Assembly (NCBI RefSeq): GCF_001570905.1
Contig: NZ_BCSO01000001.1
Span: forward strand, 186,001-250,000
Direction: 5' to 3'
Origin: [Zimmermannella] alba NBRC 15616
Lineage (GTDB): Bacteria; Actinomycetota; Actinomycetes; Actinomycetales; Microbacteriaceae
Length of the DNA: 64,000 nucleotides
Below are positions 7,605 through 16,180 of the stretch, piece after piece. Positions within the stretch are counted from its first letter, which is position 1. Each line of letters begins with the position of its first letter. The notes beneath the pieces were generated by a model. It had not been told where the DNA came from. It worked only from the letters and a program-made list of their open reading frames with translations, and searched no databases. Made by a program: the position numbers and the translations under genes.

Positions 7605-8474
7605 CTAGCGCTCGATTTCCTTGTGCTTGCGCGTGGGGAGCACCGGCCTGAAGAACATGAAGCTGCTCTGCTTCGTGCCCGGCTCCACCGTGAGATCACG
7701 GTGGAAGCCCGAGGGCAGCGGCCCGAAGGCACTGTGCGAGGCCTCGATGACGCGGTTCGCGAGCAGGCGGTTACCGGTACCGCCAACGACGGCGCCGATA
7801 CCGAAGGGGATAATGCGCCCGAGCGATCCCGCGCCCACACGTGTCATGACCTTCTTCGTGAACGATTTGCGGATCTGCTTCGCAAGCTCGCCCATGAGTG
7901 AGGCCGGCATGCTCTTCGCGATGAGCTCGCCCCAGAACGCCTGGCGGCCAGACGAGTCGAGGACCTGTTTACCGGAGAGCTGGCCAGCAAACTGCCGCAC
8001 GAGCTTCTTCGCCGAGTCGCCCAGCATGAGCGACATCACGAGCGTGCGAGCACGCGTCGGGTTGTTCGTCGCGATGCCGTGTAGCTCGGCGATGGCCTGG
8101 CCGTAGAGGGCGGTCACTTCAAGGAATGCGGCCGTTTCGACACCGGTGATCGTTGCCGAGGTGACCGTGCCGACGCCCGGCACCGCCGCAGCAGCACCGA
8201 CAGCGCCGCCGGAGAGCGTCACAGCATTTCGGTAGTCACGCTCGAGTCGCTTCACGAGCTCGACAGGAGACTCATCCGGGTGCTGACGACGAAGCTGGCG
8301 GATGCGAGCAACCACCACGGGACGCTGAATCGCGAGCAGCCGGTCGAGGACGCGCTCAAAGCCTTCAGGCGTGTCAACGCTCTCGATGTCTTCGATGCGC
8401 GGGGGCAGCGGTGCCTGCCCAGCCTTCTGCGGCTCCTGCGCATCGTCCGAGGCGTGACGGTGCTGGTCGGTCAT
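7605..8474 (-). CDS. EcsC-like protein of unknown function
   Basis: ATG 8474 behind AGGAGG gives 289 residues. The N-terminus is polar. A Gly/Ala-rich hydrophobic segment follows (LSGGAVGAAAAVPGVGTVTS, about 95-115), then FLEVTALYGQAIAELHGI, a basic helical region, and a second Gly-rich segment (RIIPFGIGAVVGGTGNRLLA, about 225-250). Two glycine-rich amphipathic segments around a helical core resemble EcsC-family proteins, often found near ABC transporters, and an ABC exporter is divergent here. The match is by eye and moderate. The C-terminus ends in a basic KHKEIER. An alternative reading is an unrelated peripheral membrane protein. The gene ends at the hairpin shared with htrA. Confidence 0.6.
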   Translation of the reverse strand: MTDQHRHASDDAQEPQKAGQAPLPPRIEDIESVDTPEGFERVLDRLLAIQRPVVVARIRQLRRQHPDESPVELVKRLERDYRNAVTLSGGAVGAAAAVPGVGTVTSATITGVETAAFLEVTALYGQAIAELHGIATNNPTRARTLVMSLMLGDSAKKLVRQFAGQLSGKQVLDSSGRQAFWGELIAKSMPASLMGELAKQIRKSFTKKVMTRVGAGSLGRIIPFGIGAVVGGTGNRLLANRVIEASHSAFGPLPSGFHRDLTVEPGTKQSSFMFFRPVLPTRKHKEIER

Positions 8475-8647
8475 GAGTAGCCTCCTGAACAGTGGGGGAG
8501 CGAGTAGCGGTGACTCGCCGCGCAGGAAGCGTACGGGCCACATCTGGTGCCCGGCTGGACGTTCGCGTCGGGCGGATTCCGGGTGTTCATGCTCCTGGAG
8601 GACAGGAATCCGCTTCATGGGCGAAGATCGATGTCTGCAGTGCTTGA

Positions 8648-8653
8648 TAGCGT
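8648..8653 (+). promoter_or_regulatory. Leaderless-type -10 box for the ABC ATPase gene
   Basis: TAGCGT followed by 7 nt and ATG 8661. It is the main reason for choosing 8661 over the upstream in-frame codons. Confidence 0.45.
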
Positions 8654-8660
8654 TGCAGGG

Positions 8661-9644
8661 ATGAACGAGCTGCCCCGAAACGATGCGTCCAACCGTGTCT
8701 CGCCCCCGAAGACCGACGGTGCACATGAGGCACTTGCACGCATGATGGAGCCCGCGGGCGAGCCTCAACGAGCCGCGGAATCGAACAAACCGCGCAACAC
8801 GCGTCTGGGTGCGGCAACCGCCGCGGGTATGTCGACGATGACGCCGCTCACCCCGCTCACGGGCGCCTCCGACCGCAAGGTCGGCGAGGTCGTCATGTCG
8901 CTCAACAACCTCACGAAGCGTTTCGGTCAGGTTGAGGCGGTCACTGAGGTGAACCTCGAACTTCGCCAGGGCTCCATCCTCGGTGTGGTCGGCCCGAACG
9001 GGGCCGGGAAGACGACGACGTTGTCCATGGCGACGGGGCTCCTTCGCCCCACGAGCGGCAACGTCGAAGTGCACGGCGTGGATGTCTGGCAGCAGCCTGC
9101 CGAGGCACACCGCCACATCGGCGTCCTGCCCGACCGCCTGCGCACCTTTGAACAGCTCACCGCATCGCAGCTCCTCTACTACACGGGCGTCATTCGCGGT
9201 CTCGAGCGCGAGGAAGCTGAGCAGCGGGCCGCCTCGCTCCTCACGGTGTTCGGTCTCGAAACCTCCGCCGACCGCATCGTCGCCGACTTCTCGGCCGGTA
9301 TGGCGAAGAAGATCTCCCTCGCATCCGCGCTCGTGCACGCCCCGCGTGTGCTCGTGCTCGACGAACCCTTCGAAGCGATCGACCCGGTCTCGGCGAGCGA
9401 GCTCTCGCACATCCTGCTCGACGTTGTCGAACGCGGCGGCAGCGTCATCCTGTCGAGCCACAGCATGGACCTCGTGCAGCGCATCTGTGACCGCGTTGCG
9501 GTCATCGTCGCCGGTGAACTGCTCGCCTCGGGCACCGTCGACGAGGTGCGCGGCGACGTCACACTCGAAGAACGCTTCCGCGACCTCGCGCAGGGAACTC
9601 GTCAGGAGGAGGGTCTGGATTGGCTGGACATTTCCTTCCACTAA
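8661..9644 (+). CDS. ABC transporter ATP-binding protein
   Basis: With the ATG at 8661 the protein is 327 residues long. About 75 polar N-terminal residues precede an ABC-2-type nucleotide-binding domain: Walker A at 111-119 (GPNGAGKTT), a degenerate signature FSAGMAKKISLASAL, Walker B VLVLDEPFEAID, and the H-loop SSHSMDLVQ. This organisation fits exporters for drugs, lipids or peptides. The next gene, overlapping by 25 bp, encodes the membrane partner. The start rests on a TAGCGT box 7 nt upstream rather than a ribosome site; ATG 8631 is an alternative. The long N-terminal extension is unusual for a stand-alone ATPase. The substrate is not evident. Confidence 0.88.
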   Translation: MNELPRNDASNRVSPPKTDGAHEALARMMEPAGEPQRAAESNKPRNTRLGAATAAGMSTMTPLTPLTGASDRKVGEVVMSLNNLTKRFGQVEAVTEVNLELRQGSILGVVGPNGAGKTTTLSMATGLLRPTSGNVEVHGVDVWQQPAEAHRHIGVLPDRLRTFEQLTASQLLYYTGVIRGLEREEAEQRAASLLTVFGLETSADRIVADFSAGMAKKISLASALVHAPRVLVLDEPFEAIDPVSASELSHILLDVVERGGSVILSSHSMDLVQRICDRVAVIVAGELLASGTVDEVRGDVTLEERFRDLAQGTRQEEGLDWLDISFH

Positions 9645-11188
9645 GGCGAGCGGCCCTCCGCGGCGCACACGACCGCACCTCACCGCAGCGCGCCCGCCGC
9701 ATCCGTTTCCTCATTGGCACGGCGCTCCTCGCGCTCGTGTGCCTCATGATCGCACTGCTTGATCACCGTCTTGGCGATGCTGCTGCGCCCGCGCTCGCGG
9801 GCGTCATCGCGACGCTTGGCGCCGGCTTTGGCGGCATGAACTATCACGATCTTGACCCGACACCGCCGCGAAAGCTCGCCATGCTCGGGGTCGGCGCAGG
9901 CAAGAGTGCTCGGGTCTCCTTCTCGCACAGCGTGCTCGGCCTGCCGTTCCTCATGCTCCTGCTCGCGTCGATCGTGTTCGTCGTCAAGGAGGGGCTCACG
10001 GCGGAGGATCCGCTCGCGTGGGCGTGGCTCGCCGGCGGTGCCATCATTGGTGCTGGGATGGTCGTCACCGCGGCTCGACTCGGCGGCATCCTCGGCACCG
10101 CCCTCGATCGCCTCCACGGGGCAGGGGACTGGTGGCGTGTCCTCGCGATTCTTCTCGGCCTTGGCCTTGCGCCCGCGCTCTTCCTCTCGCTCCTCGCACC
10201 CGAACAACAGGGCGGCATGCCCGACCTCGTGAGCCTCGTGCTCGCCTGGTCACCGTTCGGTGCACCGTGGGCTGCCGCCTCGGCCTACGCCTACGGCGGG
10301 ACGCTGCCTGCCGCTGTTCGCCTCGGTGTCGGTGCGGCCACGCTCGTCATCATGCTCGTGCTCTACGCCTGGTGGGCCCGCCGCCAGCACGCCTTCGCGC
10401 TCCACTCGGAGTGGCGAAAGCCTGGCCTTGCCCTCGGCATCTTCGACCGCTTCCGGGCAACTCCCGCCGGAGCCGTCGCGGCACGTTCCCTCGTGTACTG
10501 GATGCGTGATCCGCGCTACCAGGTGCTGCTCGCCGGCATCATCGCGCTGCCCATGATCATCCTCATCCCGCTTGCCTTCGTGGGCGTCGACCCGCGCGTG
10601 CTCGCCACCATCCCGGTGCCGGTGCTGAGCTTCCTCCTGGCGTGGATGCTTCACAACGACCTCGCCTACGACGGCTCTGCCATCTGGCTGCACGTCACCT
10701 CCGGCATGAAGGGCCTGAGCGACCGCCTCGGCCGCGCCACCCCCGCACTCATCGTCGGCGGCTTCGTTATCGTGGCCGGCACGCTCACGACGGCCCTCCT
10801 CACGCAGAGCTGGATAGCGGCACTCTCGAACGCCGGTATTGCGGCAGCACTCGTTGGCGGCGCTGCTGGCATCTCGAGCATCACGAGCGCACTCGCGCCG
10901 TATGCGGTGGCTCGCCCCGGTGACTCACCGTTCAGCCAGCCGGTGCGCTCTTGGGGTGCCGCAGCGCCCATCGCGCTTGCCGGCGCCGTGCTCTGCCTCA
11001 TCATCGCAACCCCCTCGATCGCGTGCTCGGTGCTCGGGGTGATGAACAACTCGTGGGTGTTCCACGTCTGCGGATTCGGCATCGGGCTTGTTCTCGGTGC
11101 CATCGTCCTCATCGTGGGGCTTCGCGTCGGCGGCCGCGTCTTTGAACGACGCACGAGCGAAATCATGTCGTTCGCTTCCACGCTCTAG
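9620..11188 (+). CDS. ABC transporter permease (ABC-2 type)
   Basis: This 522-residue polytopic membrane protein starts at TTG 9620, with AGGAGG 10 nt upstream, inside the 3' end of the ATPase gene. About twelve hydrophobic segments are visible, for example FLIGTALLALVCLMIALL near 31-48, VLAILLGLGLAPALFLSLL, IIALPMIILIPLAFVGV and VCGFGIGLVLGAIVLIVGL near the C-terminus. The size and doubled arrangement suit a fused or large ABC-2 permease pairing with the preceding ATPase. The loops contain no extracytoplasmic enzyme domain. The substrate is unknown. It stops 19 bp before the DUF3039 gene. Confidence 0.85.
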   Translation: MAGHFLPLRRAALRGAHDRTSPQRARRIRFLIGTALLALVCLMIALLDHRLGDAAAPALAGVIATLGAGFGGMNYHDLDPTPPRKLAMLGVGAGKSARVSFSHSVLGLPFLMLLLASIVFVVKEGLTAEDPLAWAWLAGGAIIGAGMVVTAARLGGILGTALDRLHGAGDWWRVLAILLGLGLAPALFLSLLAPEQQGGMPDLVSLVLAWSPFGAPWAAASAYAYGGTLPAAVRLGVGAATLVIMLVLYAWWARRQHAFALHSEWRKPGLALGIFDRFRATPAGAVAARSLVYWMRDPRYQVLLAGIIALPMIILIPLAFVGVDPRVLATIPVPVLSFLLAWMLHNDLAYDGSAIWLHVTSGMKGLSDRLGRATPALIVGGFVIVAGTLTTALLTQSWIAALSNAGIAAALVGGAAGISSITSALAPYAVARPGDSPFSQPVRSWGAAAPIALAGAVLCLIIATPSIACSVLGVMNNSWVFHVCGFGIGLVLGAIVLIVGLRVGGRVFERRTSEIMSFASTL

Positions 11189-11195
11189 CTGACCG

Positions 11196-11201
11196 TAGAA
11201 T
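11196..11201 (+). promoter_or_regulatory. Leaderless-type -10 box for the DUF3039 gene
   Basis: TAGAAT followed by 6 nt and ATG 11208. It lies just after the stop of the permease gene. Confidence 0.45.
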
Positions 11202-11207
11202 CCACTC

Positions 11208-11498
11208 ATGAGCTTTGACGGATCCCCTGAAGCGCCCGGCGGCCCCGACGCACCCGGTGGCGGCACGGCGCTCCTTGACCGAGAACTTGAGCAGCTCCTC
11301 AACGACGAACAGCTCGACGAGGGCGACCACGACAAGTTCTCGCACTACGTCCGCAAGGAAAAGATCCTCGAATCCGCGGTGACGGGTAAGCCGGTTCGCG
11401 CCCTCTGCGGCAAGAAGTGGCTCCCGAACTCCAACCCGGACCGCTTCCCGGTGTGCCCGACGTGCAAGGACATCTACGAGAACATCCTTCGCGACTAG
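11208..11498 (+). CDS. DUF3039 family protein
   Basis: A 96-residue actinobacterial protein matching DUF3039: an acidic, Gly/Pro-rich start, DHDKFSHYVRKEKILESAVT, PVRALCGKKWLPNSNPDRFP, and VCPTCKDIYENI. The Cys of ALCGKKW with the CPTC pair and His48 could form a zinc site. The family is conserved across Actinobacteria and has no established function. The gene probably has its own leaderless promoter and is followed by a strong hairpin, so it looks monocistronic. Confidence 0.9.
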   Translation: MSFDGSPEAPGGPDAPGGGTALLDRELEQLLNDEQLDEGDHDKFSHYVRKEKILESAVTGKPVRALCGKKWLPNSNPDRFPVCPTCKDIYENILRD

Positions 11499-11511
11499 AT
11501 CATGAGAACGG

Positions 11512-11546
11512 CTGGGGCGGACTCGACCGATTCGAGCCCGCCCCAG
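11512..11546. terminator. Bidirectional terminator between DUF3039 gene and pncB
   Basis: CTGGGGCGG-A-CTCGA pairs with TCGAG-C-CCGCCCCAG between convergent stop codons. Confidence 0.7.
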
Positions 11547-11559
11547 TCGTGTGACGTCG

Positions 11560-12897
11560 TTACAGCTCGACGCGGGAACCGTCGGCGTAGACGAGCACCG
11601 TCTCGAGCGCAGCGTCGCCGTCGCGAAGACGAAGCGCGGTGCGGGGAAGCTCCTTCATTGCGCGCGTGCAGTGCTCGCGTGCCGCCTCCACGCCCTTCTT
11701 GCCGAGCCACTTCTCGTTGACCTCACCGTCGGTGACGTAGTCCACCCACAGCTCGCGGTCATCCGCGTCGCCAACGGGTGCACCGTTCAGTCCGATGAGC
11801 TCGGCGGTGGCAGTGCCACGTTCAGAACGGCGACGGATAGGCACCTTCACACCACCGATCGAGGCCTTGCCGGGCGCCTTTTTCGCGACTGACACCCACT
11901 CTCCAGCCTCGTCCTTCCGGGCAACGAGCTTGTACACGAATCCGCAGGCAACATGGCCAGAACCCGTGACGACACTCGTGCCCACACCATACGAGTCGAC
12001 CGGAACCGCCTGCAGACCGGCGATCGCGTACTCGTCGAGGTCGTTCGTGACCGTGATCGTGGTGTTTGTCGCGCCGAGCGAATCAAGCTGCTCACGAACC
12101 TCGCGCACGAGCACCGGCAGATCGCCCGAGTCCAGGCGGATACCGCCGAGCTCGGGACCTGCCACGCGCACCGCGGTCTCGATTGCTTCGCGCACGTCGT
12201 AGGTGTCGACGAGGAGCGTCGTGCCGGTGCCCTGCGCCTGAATCTGGGCACGGAACGCGCCTTCTTCGGTCTCGTGCAGGAGCGTCCACGAGTGCGCAGC
12301 CGTGCCCATCGTCGGCACGCCCCAGCTACGGCCAGCCTCCAGGTTGCTCGTCGCACTGAATCCGGCAATGTAGGCGGCACGGGCGGCAGCGACCGCTGAG
12401 CGCTCACTCGTGCGGCGCGAACCCATCTCAGCGAGCGGACGGCCGCCAGCAGCCGACACCATGCGAGCGGCTGCTGAAGCGACCGCCGAGTCGTAGTTGA
12501 GGACCGAGAGGAACAGCGTCTCGAGAATGACACCTTCGGCGAAGCTCGACCGCACCTCAAGCAGCGGCGAATTCGGGAAATACAGCTCGCCCTCCCGGTA
12601 GCCGCGAATCGAACCCGAGAAGCGGTAGTTCGCGAGCCAGTCGAGCGCCGTGCTCGAGACGACCCTGCGCTTCCGGAGGAATTCGAGTTCCTCATCGTGG
12701 AAGCGGAAGTGCGTGAGCAGCTCCATTGCGCGGCCGGTACCGGCGACGATGCCGTAGCGGCGGCCATAGGGGAGCTTGCGGCCGAAGAGCTCAAAGATGC
12801 ACTCGCGATCGGCAGTGACGTCCTGGAGCGAAGCGTCGAGCATCGTGAGCTCGTACTGGTCGGTGAGGAATGCGGTGGATTCTGGGAGCGCAGTCAC
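11560..12897 (-). CDS. pncB: Nicotinate phosphoribosyltransferase
   Basis: This 445-residue NAPRTase makes nicotinate mononucleotide from nicotinate and PRPP in NAD salvage. Family landmarks are FLTDQYELTMLDA at the N-terminus, CIFELFGRKLPYGRRYGIVA, GVPTMGTAAHSW, LLVDTYDVREA, IRLDSGDLPVL (phosphate binding), ITVTNDLDEYAI, and YGVGTSVVTG. The length matches actinobacterial enzymes. The start is GTG 12897, with a TAGGCT box 6 nt upstream and no ribosome site. It is divergent from murI over 65 bp, so both promoters share that space. It ends at a bidirectional terminator. Confidence 0.95.
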   Translation of the reverse strand: MTALPESTAFLTDQYELTMLDASLQDVTADRECIFELFGRKLPYGRRYGIVAGTGRAMELLTHFRFHDEELEFLRKRRVVSSTALDWLANYRFSGSIRGYREGELYFPNSPLLEVRSSFAEGVILETLFLSVLNYDSAVASAAARMVSAAGGRPLAEMGSRRTSERSAVAAARAAYIAGFSATSNLEAGRSWGVPTMGTAAHSWTLLHETEEGAFRAQIQAQGTGTTLLVDTYDVREAIETAVRVAGPELGGIRLDSGDLPVLVREVREQLDSLGATNTTITVTNDLDEYAIAGLQAVPVDSYGVGTSVVTGSGHVACGFVYKLVARKDEAGEWVSVAKKAPGKASIGGVKVPIRRRSERGTATAELIGLNGAPVGDADDRELWVDYVTDGEVNEKWLGKKGVEAAREHCTRAMKELPRTALRLRDGDAALETVLVYADGSRVEL

Positions 12898-12903
12898 CCG
12901 GCC

Positions 12904-12909
12904 AGCCTA
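12904..12909 (-). promoter_or_regulatory. Leaderless-type -10 box for pncB
   Basis: On the minus strand TAGGCT is followed by 6 nt and the GTG start at 12897. Confidence 0.45.
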
Positions 12910-12949
12910 GGCTCTCGGCCGTTTGCGTGGCTTGAAAGGCACTGACGAG

Positions 12950-12955
12950 TAGGAT
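12950..12955 (+). promoter_or_regulatory. Leaderless-type -10 box for murI
   Basis: TAGGAT followed by 7 nt and ATG 12963. With the pncB box it gives a compact back-to-back promoter pair in 65 bp. Confidence 0.5.
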
Positions 12956-12962
12956 CGCCTCA

Positions 12963-13793
12963 ATGAGTACCGCGCCGATTGGAATCTTTGACTCCGGAGT
13001 AGGCGGCTTGACCGTCGCCCGGGAGATTCGAGCGCAACTTCCTGGTGAGTCGCTCGTGTACGTCGCCGACACGGCACACCAGCCGTACGGTCCGAAGCCC
13101 ATCGCAGATGTGCGCCGCTTCTCACTCGAGGTCATGGATGAGCTCGTGGCGGAGGGGGTCAAGATGCTCGTCATCGCCTGCAATTCGGCGAGCGCGAGCG
13201 TTCTGCGCGATGCGCGGGAACGGTACGAGGTGCCGGTCGTGGAGGTCATCCATCCCGCCGTCCGGGCAGCTGTGAGTGCCACTTCGAGCGGGCGGATCGG
13301 AGTGCTCGGCACGCAGGCGACGATCTCTTCCGGGGCCTACCAGGACGCGTTCATTGCGAATCCGTCCGTCCACGTCATCGCGCAGGCCTGTCCGCGCTTC
13401 GTGGAGTTCGTAGAGCGCGGCGACACGACGAGTGCCGAACTCCTGCACGTCACCGAGGAATACCTCGCGCCCCTGCTCGCCGACAAGGTCGACACGATGG
13501 TGCTGGGCTGCACGCACTACCCGTTCTTGAAGGGCGTCATCGGCTACGTCGCCGGGCCCGAGGTCACGCTCGTCTCAAGCGACGTGGAGACGGCGAAGGA
13601 CGTCTATCGGGTGCTCGCTGACCGTCAACTGCTTGCACCCTTCGACAACGTCGCCCGCTACACCTATCGTGCGACCGGTGCGAACACCGACGAGTTCCAC
13701 CGTCTCGCGAACAAGTTTCTCGGCCCGGATGTGGAGCGCGTCGAGCGTCACCACACGGGCATCATCGAACTCCCAACCCAGCCCACTGAGTGA
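12963..13793 (+). CDS. murI: Glutamate racemase
   Basis: A 276-residue glutamate racemase that supplies D-glutamate for peptidoglycan. [13 protein letters not shown] carries Asp10 and Ser11, and the two catalytic cysteines are Cys73 (VIACNSASA) and Cys182 ([10 protein letters not shown]). The size is normal. It heads a cluster with rph and rdgB, an arrangement common in Actinobacteria; rph starts 32 bp downstream. The transcript appears leaderless. Confidence 0.96.
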   Translation: MSTAPIGIFDSGVGGLTVAREIRAQLPGESLVYVADTAHQPYGPKPIADVRRFSLEVMDELVAEGVKMLVIACNSASASVLRDARERYEVPVVEVIHPAVRAAVSATSSGRIGVLGTQATISSGAYQDAFIANPSVHVIAQACPRFVEFVERGDTTSAELLHVTEEYLAPLLADKVDTMVLGCTHYPFLKGVIGYVAGPEVTLVSSDVETAKDVYRVLADRQLLAPFDNVARYTYRATGANTDEFHRLANKFLGPDVERVERHHTGIIELPTQPTE

Positions 13794-13825
13794 CCCCGAG
13801 CGTACGAACCCCTGAGGAAGAAGCG

Positions 13826-14569
13826 ATGAGCGATGTGACCCGCGCGGATGGCCGCGCACTTGACGAACTCCGTCCCGTGACGATTGAACGCGGATGGTCG
13901 GAGCACGCGGAGGGCTCGGCCCTCATCTCCTTCGGGAAGACCCGCGTGCTTTGCACCGCATCCTTCACCCCGGGCGTCCCGCGCTGGCTCACAGGTCAGG
14001 GCAAGGGTTGGGTGACCGCCGAATACGCGATGCTGCCGCGCGCCACGAATGAGCGCTCAAACCGCGAGTCAGTGAAGGGGAAAGTCGGTGGCCGCACGCA
14101 CGAAATCTCGCGTCTCATCGGTCGTTCACTTCGTTCAGTTGTCGACATGCGCGCCCTCGGTGAGAACACGATCCAGCTCGACTGCGATGTCCTGCAGGCG
14201 GACGGCGGTACCCGCACCGCCTCGATCACCGGCGCCTACGTGGCACTCGTCGAGTCGATCGCGTGGGCGAAGCAGCAGGGCCACATTCCGGCCTCCGCGA
14301 AGGTGCTCACCGACTCGCTCGCCGCGATCTCGGTCGGAATTATCGACGGCACGCCCATGCTTGATCTGCCTTACGAAGAGGACTCCCGTGCTGGCACCGA
14401 CATGAACGTCGTCGCCACCGGCAGCGGCGCCTTCGTCGAAGTGCAGGGCACGGCTGAAGGGAAGCCCTTCGACCGCGCCGAGCTTGACCAGCTCCTCAAC
14501 CTCGCGCTCGTCGGTACTCGACGCCTTGCTGAACTTCAGCGCGAGAGCCTCGCGGGGGTGGAGGCATGA
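13826..14569 (+). CDS. rph: Ribonuclease PH
   Basis: This 247-residue phosphorolytic 3'-5' exoribonuclease trims tRNA 3' ends. ATG 13826 ([18 protein letters not shown]) is preceded by TGAGGAAG and matches the family start. Motifs include [49 protein letters not shown] with the phosphate-binding Arg residues, [16 protein letters not shown] and [15 protein letters not shown]. It overlaps rdgB by 4 bp (ATGA), so the two are coupled. Confidence 0.96.
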   Translation: MSDVTRADGRALDELRPVTIERGWSEHAEGSALISFGKTRVLCTASFTPGVPRWLTGQGKGWVTAEYAMLPRATNERSNRESVKGKVGGRTHEISRLIGRSLRSVVDMRALGENTIQLDCDVLQADGGTRTASITGAYVALVESIAWAKQQGHIPASAKVLTDSLAAISVGIIDGTPMLDLPYEEDSRAGTDMNVVATGSGAFVEVQGTAEGKPFDRAELDQLLNLALVGTRRLAELQRESLAGVEA

Positions 14570-15177
14570 GCGAGCTCGTGAAGGTTGTCCTCGCTTCTCA
14601 CAATCCGCACAAGCTCATTGAGCTGCGCCGTGTCCTCGGAGACGCGCTTGACGGGATTGAGCTCGTGAGTTACGACGGGCCCGAACCCGCCGAAACCGGC
14701 ACGAGCTTCGCCGAGAACGCGCTCCTCAAGGCGCGTGCTGCCGCGCAGCACACAGGGATCCCCGCCATCGCAGATGACTCCGGGATCTGCGTTGACCTGC
14801 TGGGGGGAGCGCCCGGCATCTTCTCGGCCCGCTGGTCTGGCCCGTCGAAGGATGCCCGCGAGAACGTGGACCTCTTGCTCTGGCAGCTCTCCGACATCCA
14901 TGACCCGAAGCACCGCGGTGCCCACTTCACCGCAGCCGCCGCGTACTCGATGCCGGACGGTGCTGAAGAAGCGGTGCTCGGTGAGTGGCGCGGCACGATC
15001 CTTCCCGAAGTGCGTGGCGAGAACGGCTTCGGCTACGACCCGATCTTCCAGCCGGAGGGGGAGGAGCGCTCCTCCGCAGAACTCAGCGACGCGGAAAAGG
15101 ATGCGGTGAGCCACCGTCGCCGCGCCTTCGACCAGCTCATGCCGAAGCTTCGTGCCGCGCTCGGTCTCGGCAGCTAG
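14566..15177 (+). CDS. rdgB: Non-canonical purine NTP pyrophosphatase (XTP/dITP)
   Basis: A 203-residue RdgB/HAM1 protein that hydrolyses dITP, XTP and ITP, keeping deaminated purines out of nucleic acids. Motifs are [18 protein letters not shown], the [14 protein letters not shown] segment, [12 protein letters not shown] with metal-binding Asp residues, [10 protein letters not shown], and [15 protein letters not shown]. It is the last gene of murI-rph-rdgB and shares a 4-bp overlap with rph. A 63-bp gap with no clear hairpin follows. Confidence 0.95.
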   Translation: MSELVKVVLASHNPHKLIELRRVLGDALDGIELVSYDGPEPAETGTSFAENALLKARAAAQHTGIPAIADDSGICVDLLGGAPGIFSARWSGPSKDARENVDLLLWQLSDIHDPKHRGAHFTAAAAYSMPDGAEEAVLGEWRGTILPEVRGENGFGYDPIFQPEGEERSSAELSDAEKDAVSHRRRAFDQLMPKLRAALGLGS

Positions 15178-15228
15178 CGCACACCTCCCAACATTCTTCG
15201 AACGACTCGCCGACAGGGACACCACTGC

Positions 15229-15234
15229 GATAAT
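15229..15234 (+). promoter_or_regulatory. Leaderless-type -10 box for the 15241 cassette
   Basis: GATAAT followed by 6 nt and ATG 15241. It would drive the three overlapping genes that follow. Confidence 0.4.
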
Positions 15235-15240
15235 GACGGC

Positions 15241-15567
15241 ATGAGTGACGCGCAGCAGGTCCAAGTCCAGGCTCACTGGTCGGCGAACCCGTTTGATGTT
15301 CCTAGGCCCGTAAACCAGGTCATGGTGCAGGCCGGCGTGAGTGTGAACGGCGGCCAGTCGGATGAGTTTGTGATGACGCTTGGTTTCCTCAACCCGCCAG
15401 TTATTGCCCCTGGGACGACGCCGGAGCAGCTCATGCAGCAGCTCGAGGGGCAGACGATCCCGATCATCCCGGTTGGGCAATTTGCGTTGACACGGGGCCG
15501 ACTCGTCGAGCTCAAGAACCTCATCTCGCAAGTCCTTGAAGAGAGCGGTGGTTCAGATGTCGCCTAG
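15241..15567 (+). CDS. DUF3467-like small protein, first gene of a three-gene cassette
   Basis: A soluble 108-residue protein with no signal or membrane segment. The order of blocks, NQVMVQAGVSVNGGQSDEFV, TLGFLNPPV and FALTRGRLVELKNLISQVLE, resembles DUF3467-type small beta proteins, though the match is weak and by eye. It overlaps the next gene by 11 bp, which overlaps a RelE-like toxin gene by 4 bp, so the three are likely co-transcribed and coupled. It could be an accessory or chaperone-like part of the toxin-antitoxin cassette, or an unrelated gene under the same promoter. Its start has a GATAAT box at leaderless spacing. Confidence 0.6.
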   Translation: MSDAQQVQVQAHWSANPFDVPRPVNQVMVQAGVSVNGGQSDEFVMTLGFLNPPVIAPGTTPEQLMQQLEGQTIPIIPVGQFALTRGRLVELKNLISQVLEESGGSDVA

Positions 15568-15841
15568 CCCGCGCACGATCAGTGTCGCGATGGTCGCTGC
15601 TGCTTCCTCCTCGATGCTTGTCATGCCCGTTGCGAGCACTGTGGGGGTGTCAGTCGTGTCCTCGCCAGTATTCTCGACAGCTCCTGCAGGGGCCGTCACT
15701 CTCCCGTCTCAGGACTACTACTGGACGCCTGAGTGGCAGAAGAACGAGCAGATTGCGCGTGCCGAACTCGCGGCTGGCGAGTTCGAAGAGTTCGATAGTG
15801 CAGAAGAGCTCATCGCTTGGCTGCACGCCCCGGAAGAGTGA
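15557..15841 (+). CDS. Antitoxin-like protein with unusual hydrophobic N-terminus
   Basis: Read from ATG 15557, this is 94 residues. The C-terminal half (YYWTPEWQKNEQIARAELAA, then GEFEEFDSAEELIAWLHAPEE) looks like the toxin-wrapping tail of Phd/RelB-class antitoxins. The N-terminal half is rich in Ala, Ser and Val (TISVAMVAAASSSMLVMPVA) and lacks a recognisable DNA-binding fold. Checking the other two frames gave no better continuation, so a simple frameshift is not evident. It may be a degenerate or divergent antitoxin, or may bind DNA with help from the first gene. It overlaps both neighbours. TTG 15536 is an alternative start with no ribosome site. Confidence 0.6.
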   Translation: MSPSPRTISVAMVAAASSSMLVMPVASTVGVSVVSSPVFSTAPAGAVTLPSQDYYWTPEWQKNEQIARAELAAGEFEEFDSAEELIAWLHAPEE

Positions 15842-16119
15842 AGTACAGGCTCAAGGCGACGAAACACTTCAAGCGGGTCTACTCGAAGAAGCCGCAGAAG
15901 ATGAGAGACGCCATAGACCGATGCCTGGCCCTGCTCGCGAGTGACCCTCGATATCCAGGTCTCCAAGCTCACAAGATGCGGGGCCGCGATGGTGTTTGGG
16001 AAGCGTACGTCGATAAGGGCAACAGGGTCACATTCGAGTACGACAAGGACGATCCGCAGGTGATCCAGCTACTCAACAACTGCAATCACGACATGTTGTA
16101 TCGGAACCCAGCACCCTAG
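15838..16119 (+). CDS. RelE/ParE-superfamily toxin
   Basis: A 93-residue basic protein starting at GTG 15838, which overlaps the antitoxin stop (GTGA). The sequence KYRLKATKHFKRVYSKKPQK, RCLALLASDPRYPGLQAHKM, VWEAYVDKGNRVTFEYD and VIQLLNNCNHDMLYR follows the RelE/ParE layout: an N-terminal helix pair, then a beta sheet ending near an HDxxY-like tail. RelE members cut mRNA on the ribosome and ParE members poison gyrase; the residues seen do not decide which. A strong intrinsic terminator follows 14 bp later. Confidence 0.75.
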   Translation: MKYRLKATKHFKRVYSKKPQKMRDAIDRCLALLASDPRYPGLQAHKMRGRDGVWEAYVDKGNRVTFEYDKDDPQVIQLLNNCNHDMLYRNPAP

Positions 16120-16132
16120 CAACTGACGATGC

Positions 16133-16180
16133 TGCCGCCCCACCTTTCCCCATGCCGGGGAGGGTGGGGGCGGCATTTTT
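16133..16180 (+). terminator. Strong intrinsic terminator after the RelE-like toxin gene
   Basis: TGCCGCCCCACC pairs with GGTGGGGGCGGCA, with an internal CCCC/GGGG stem, and a T5 tract follows. It is the clearest rho-independent terminator in the window. Confidence 0.85.

Noticed and set aside
8475-9683. Extension of the EcsC-like gene through the divergent ABC ATPase
   Set aside because: A good ribosome site and methionine at 8474 define the start; the extension is antisense to the ATPase.
15536-15567. A frameshift as cause of the odd antitoxin N-terminus
   Set aside because: Translation of the two other frames gave no antitoxin-like sequence.
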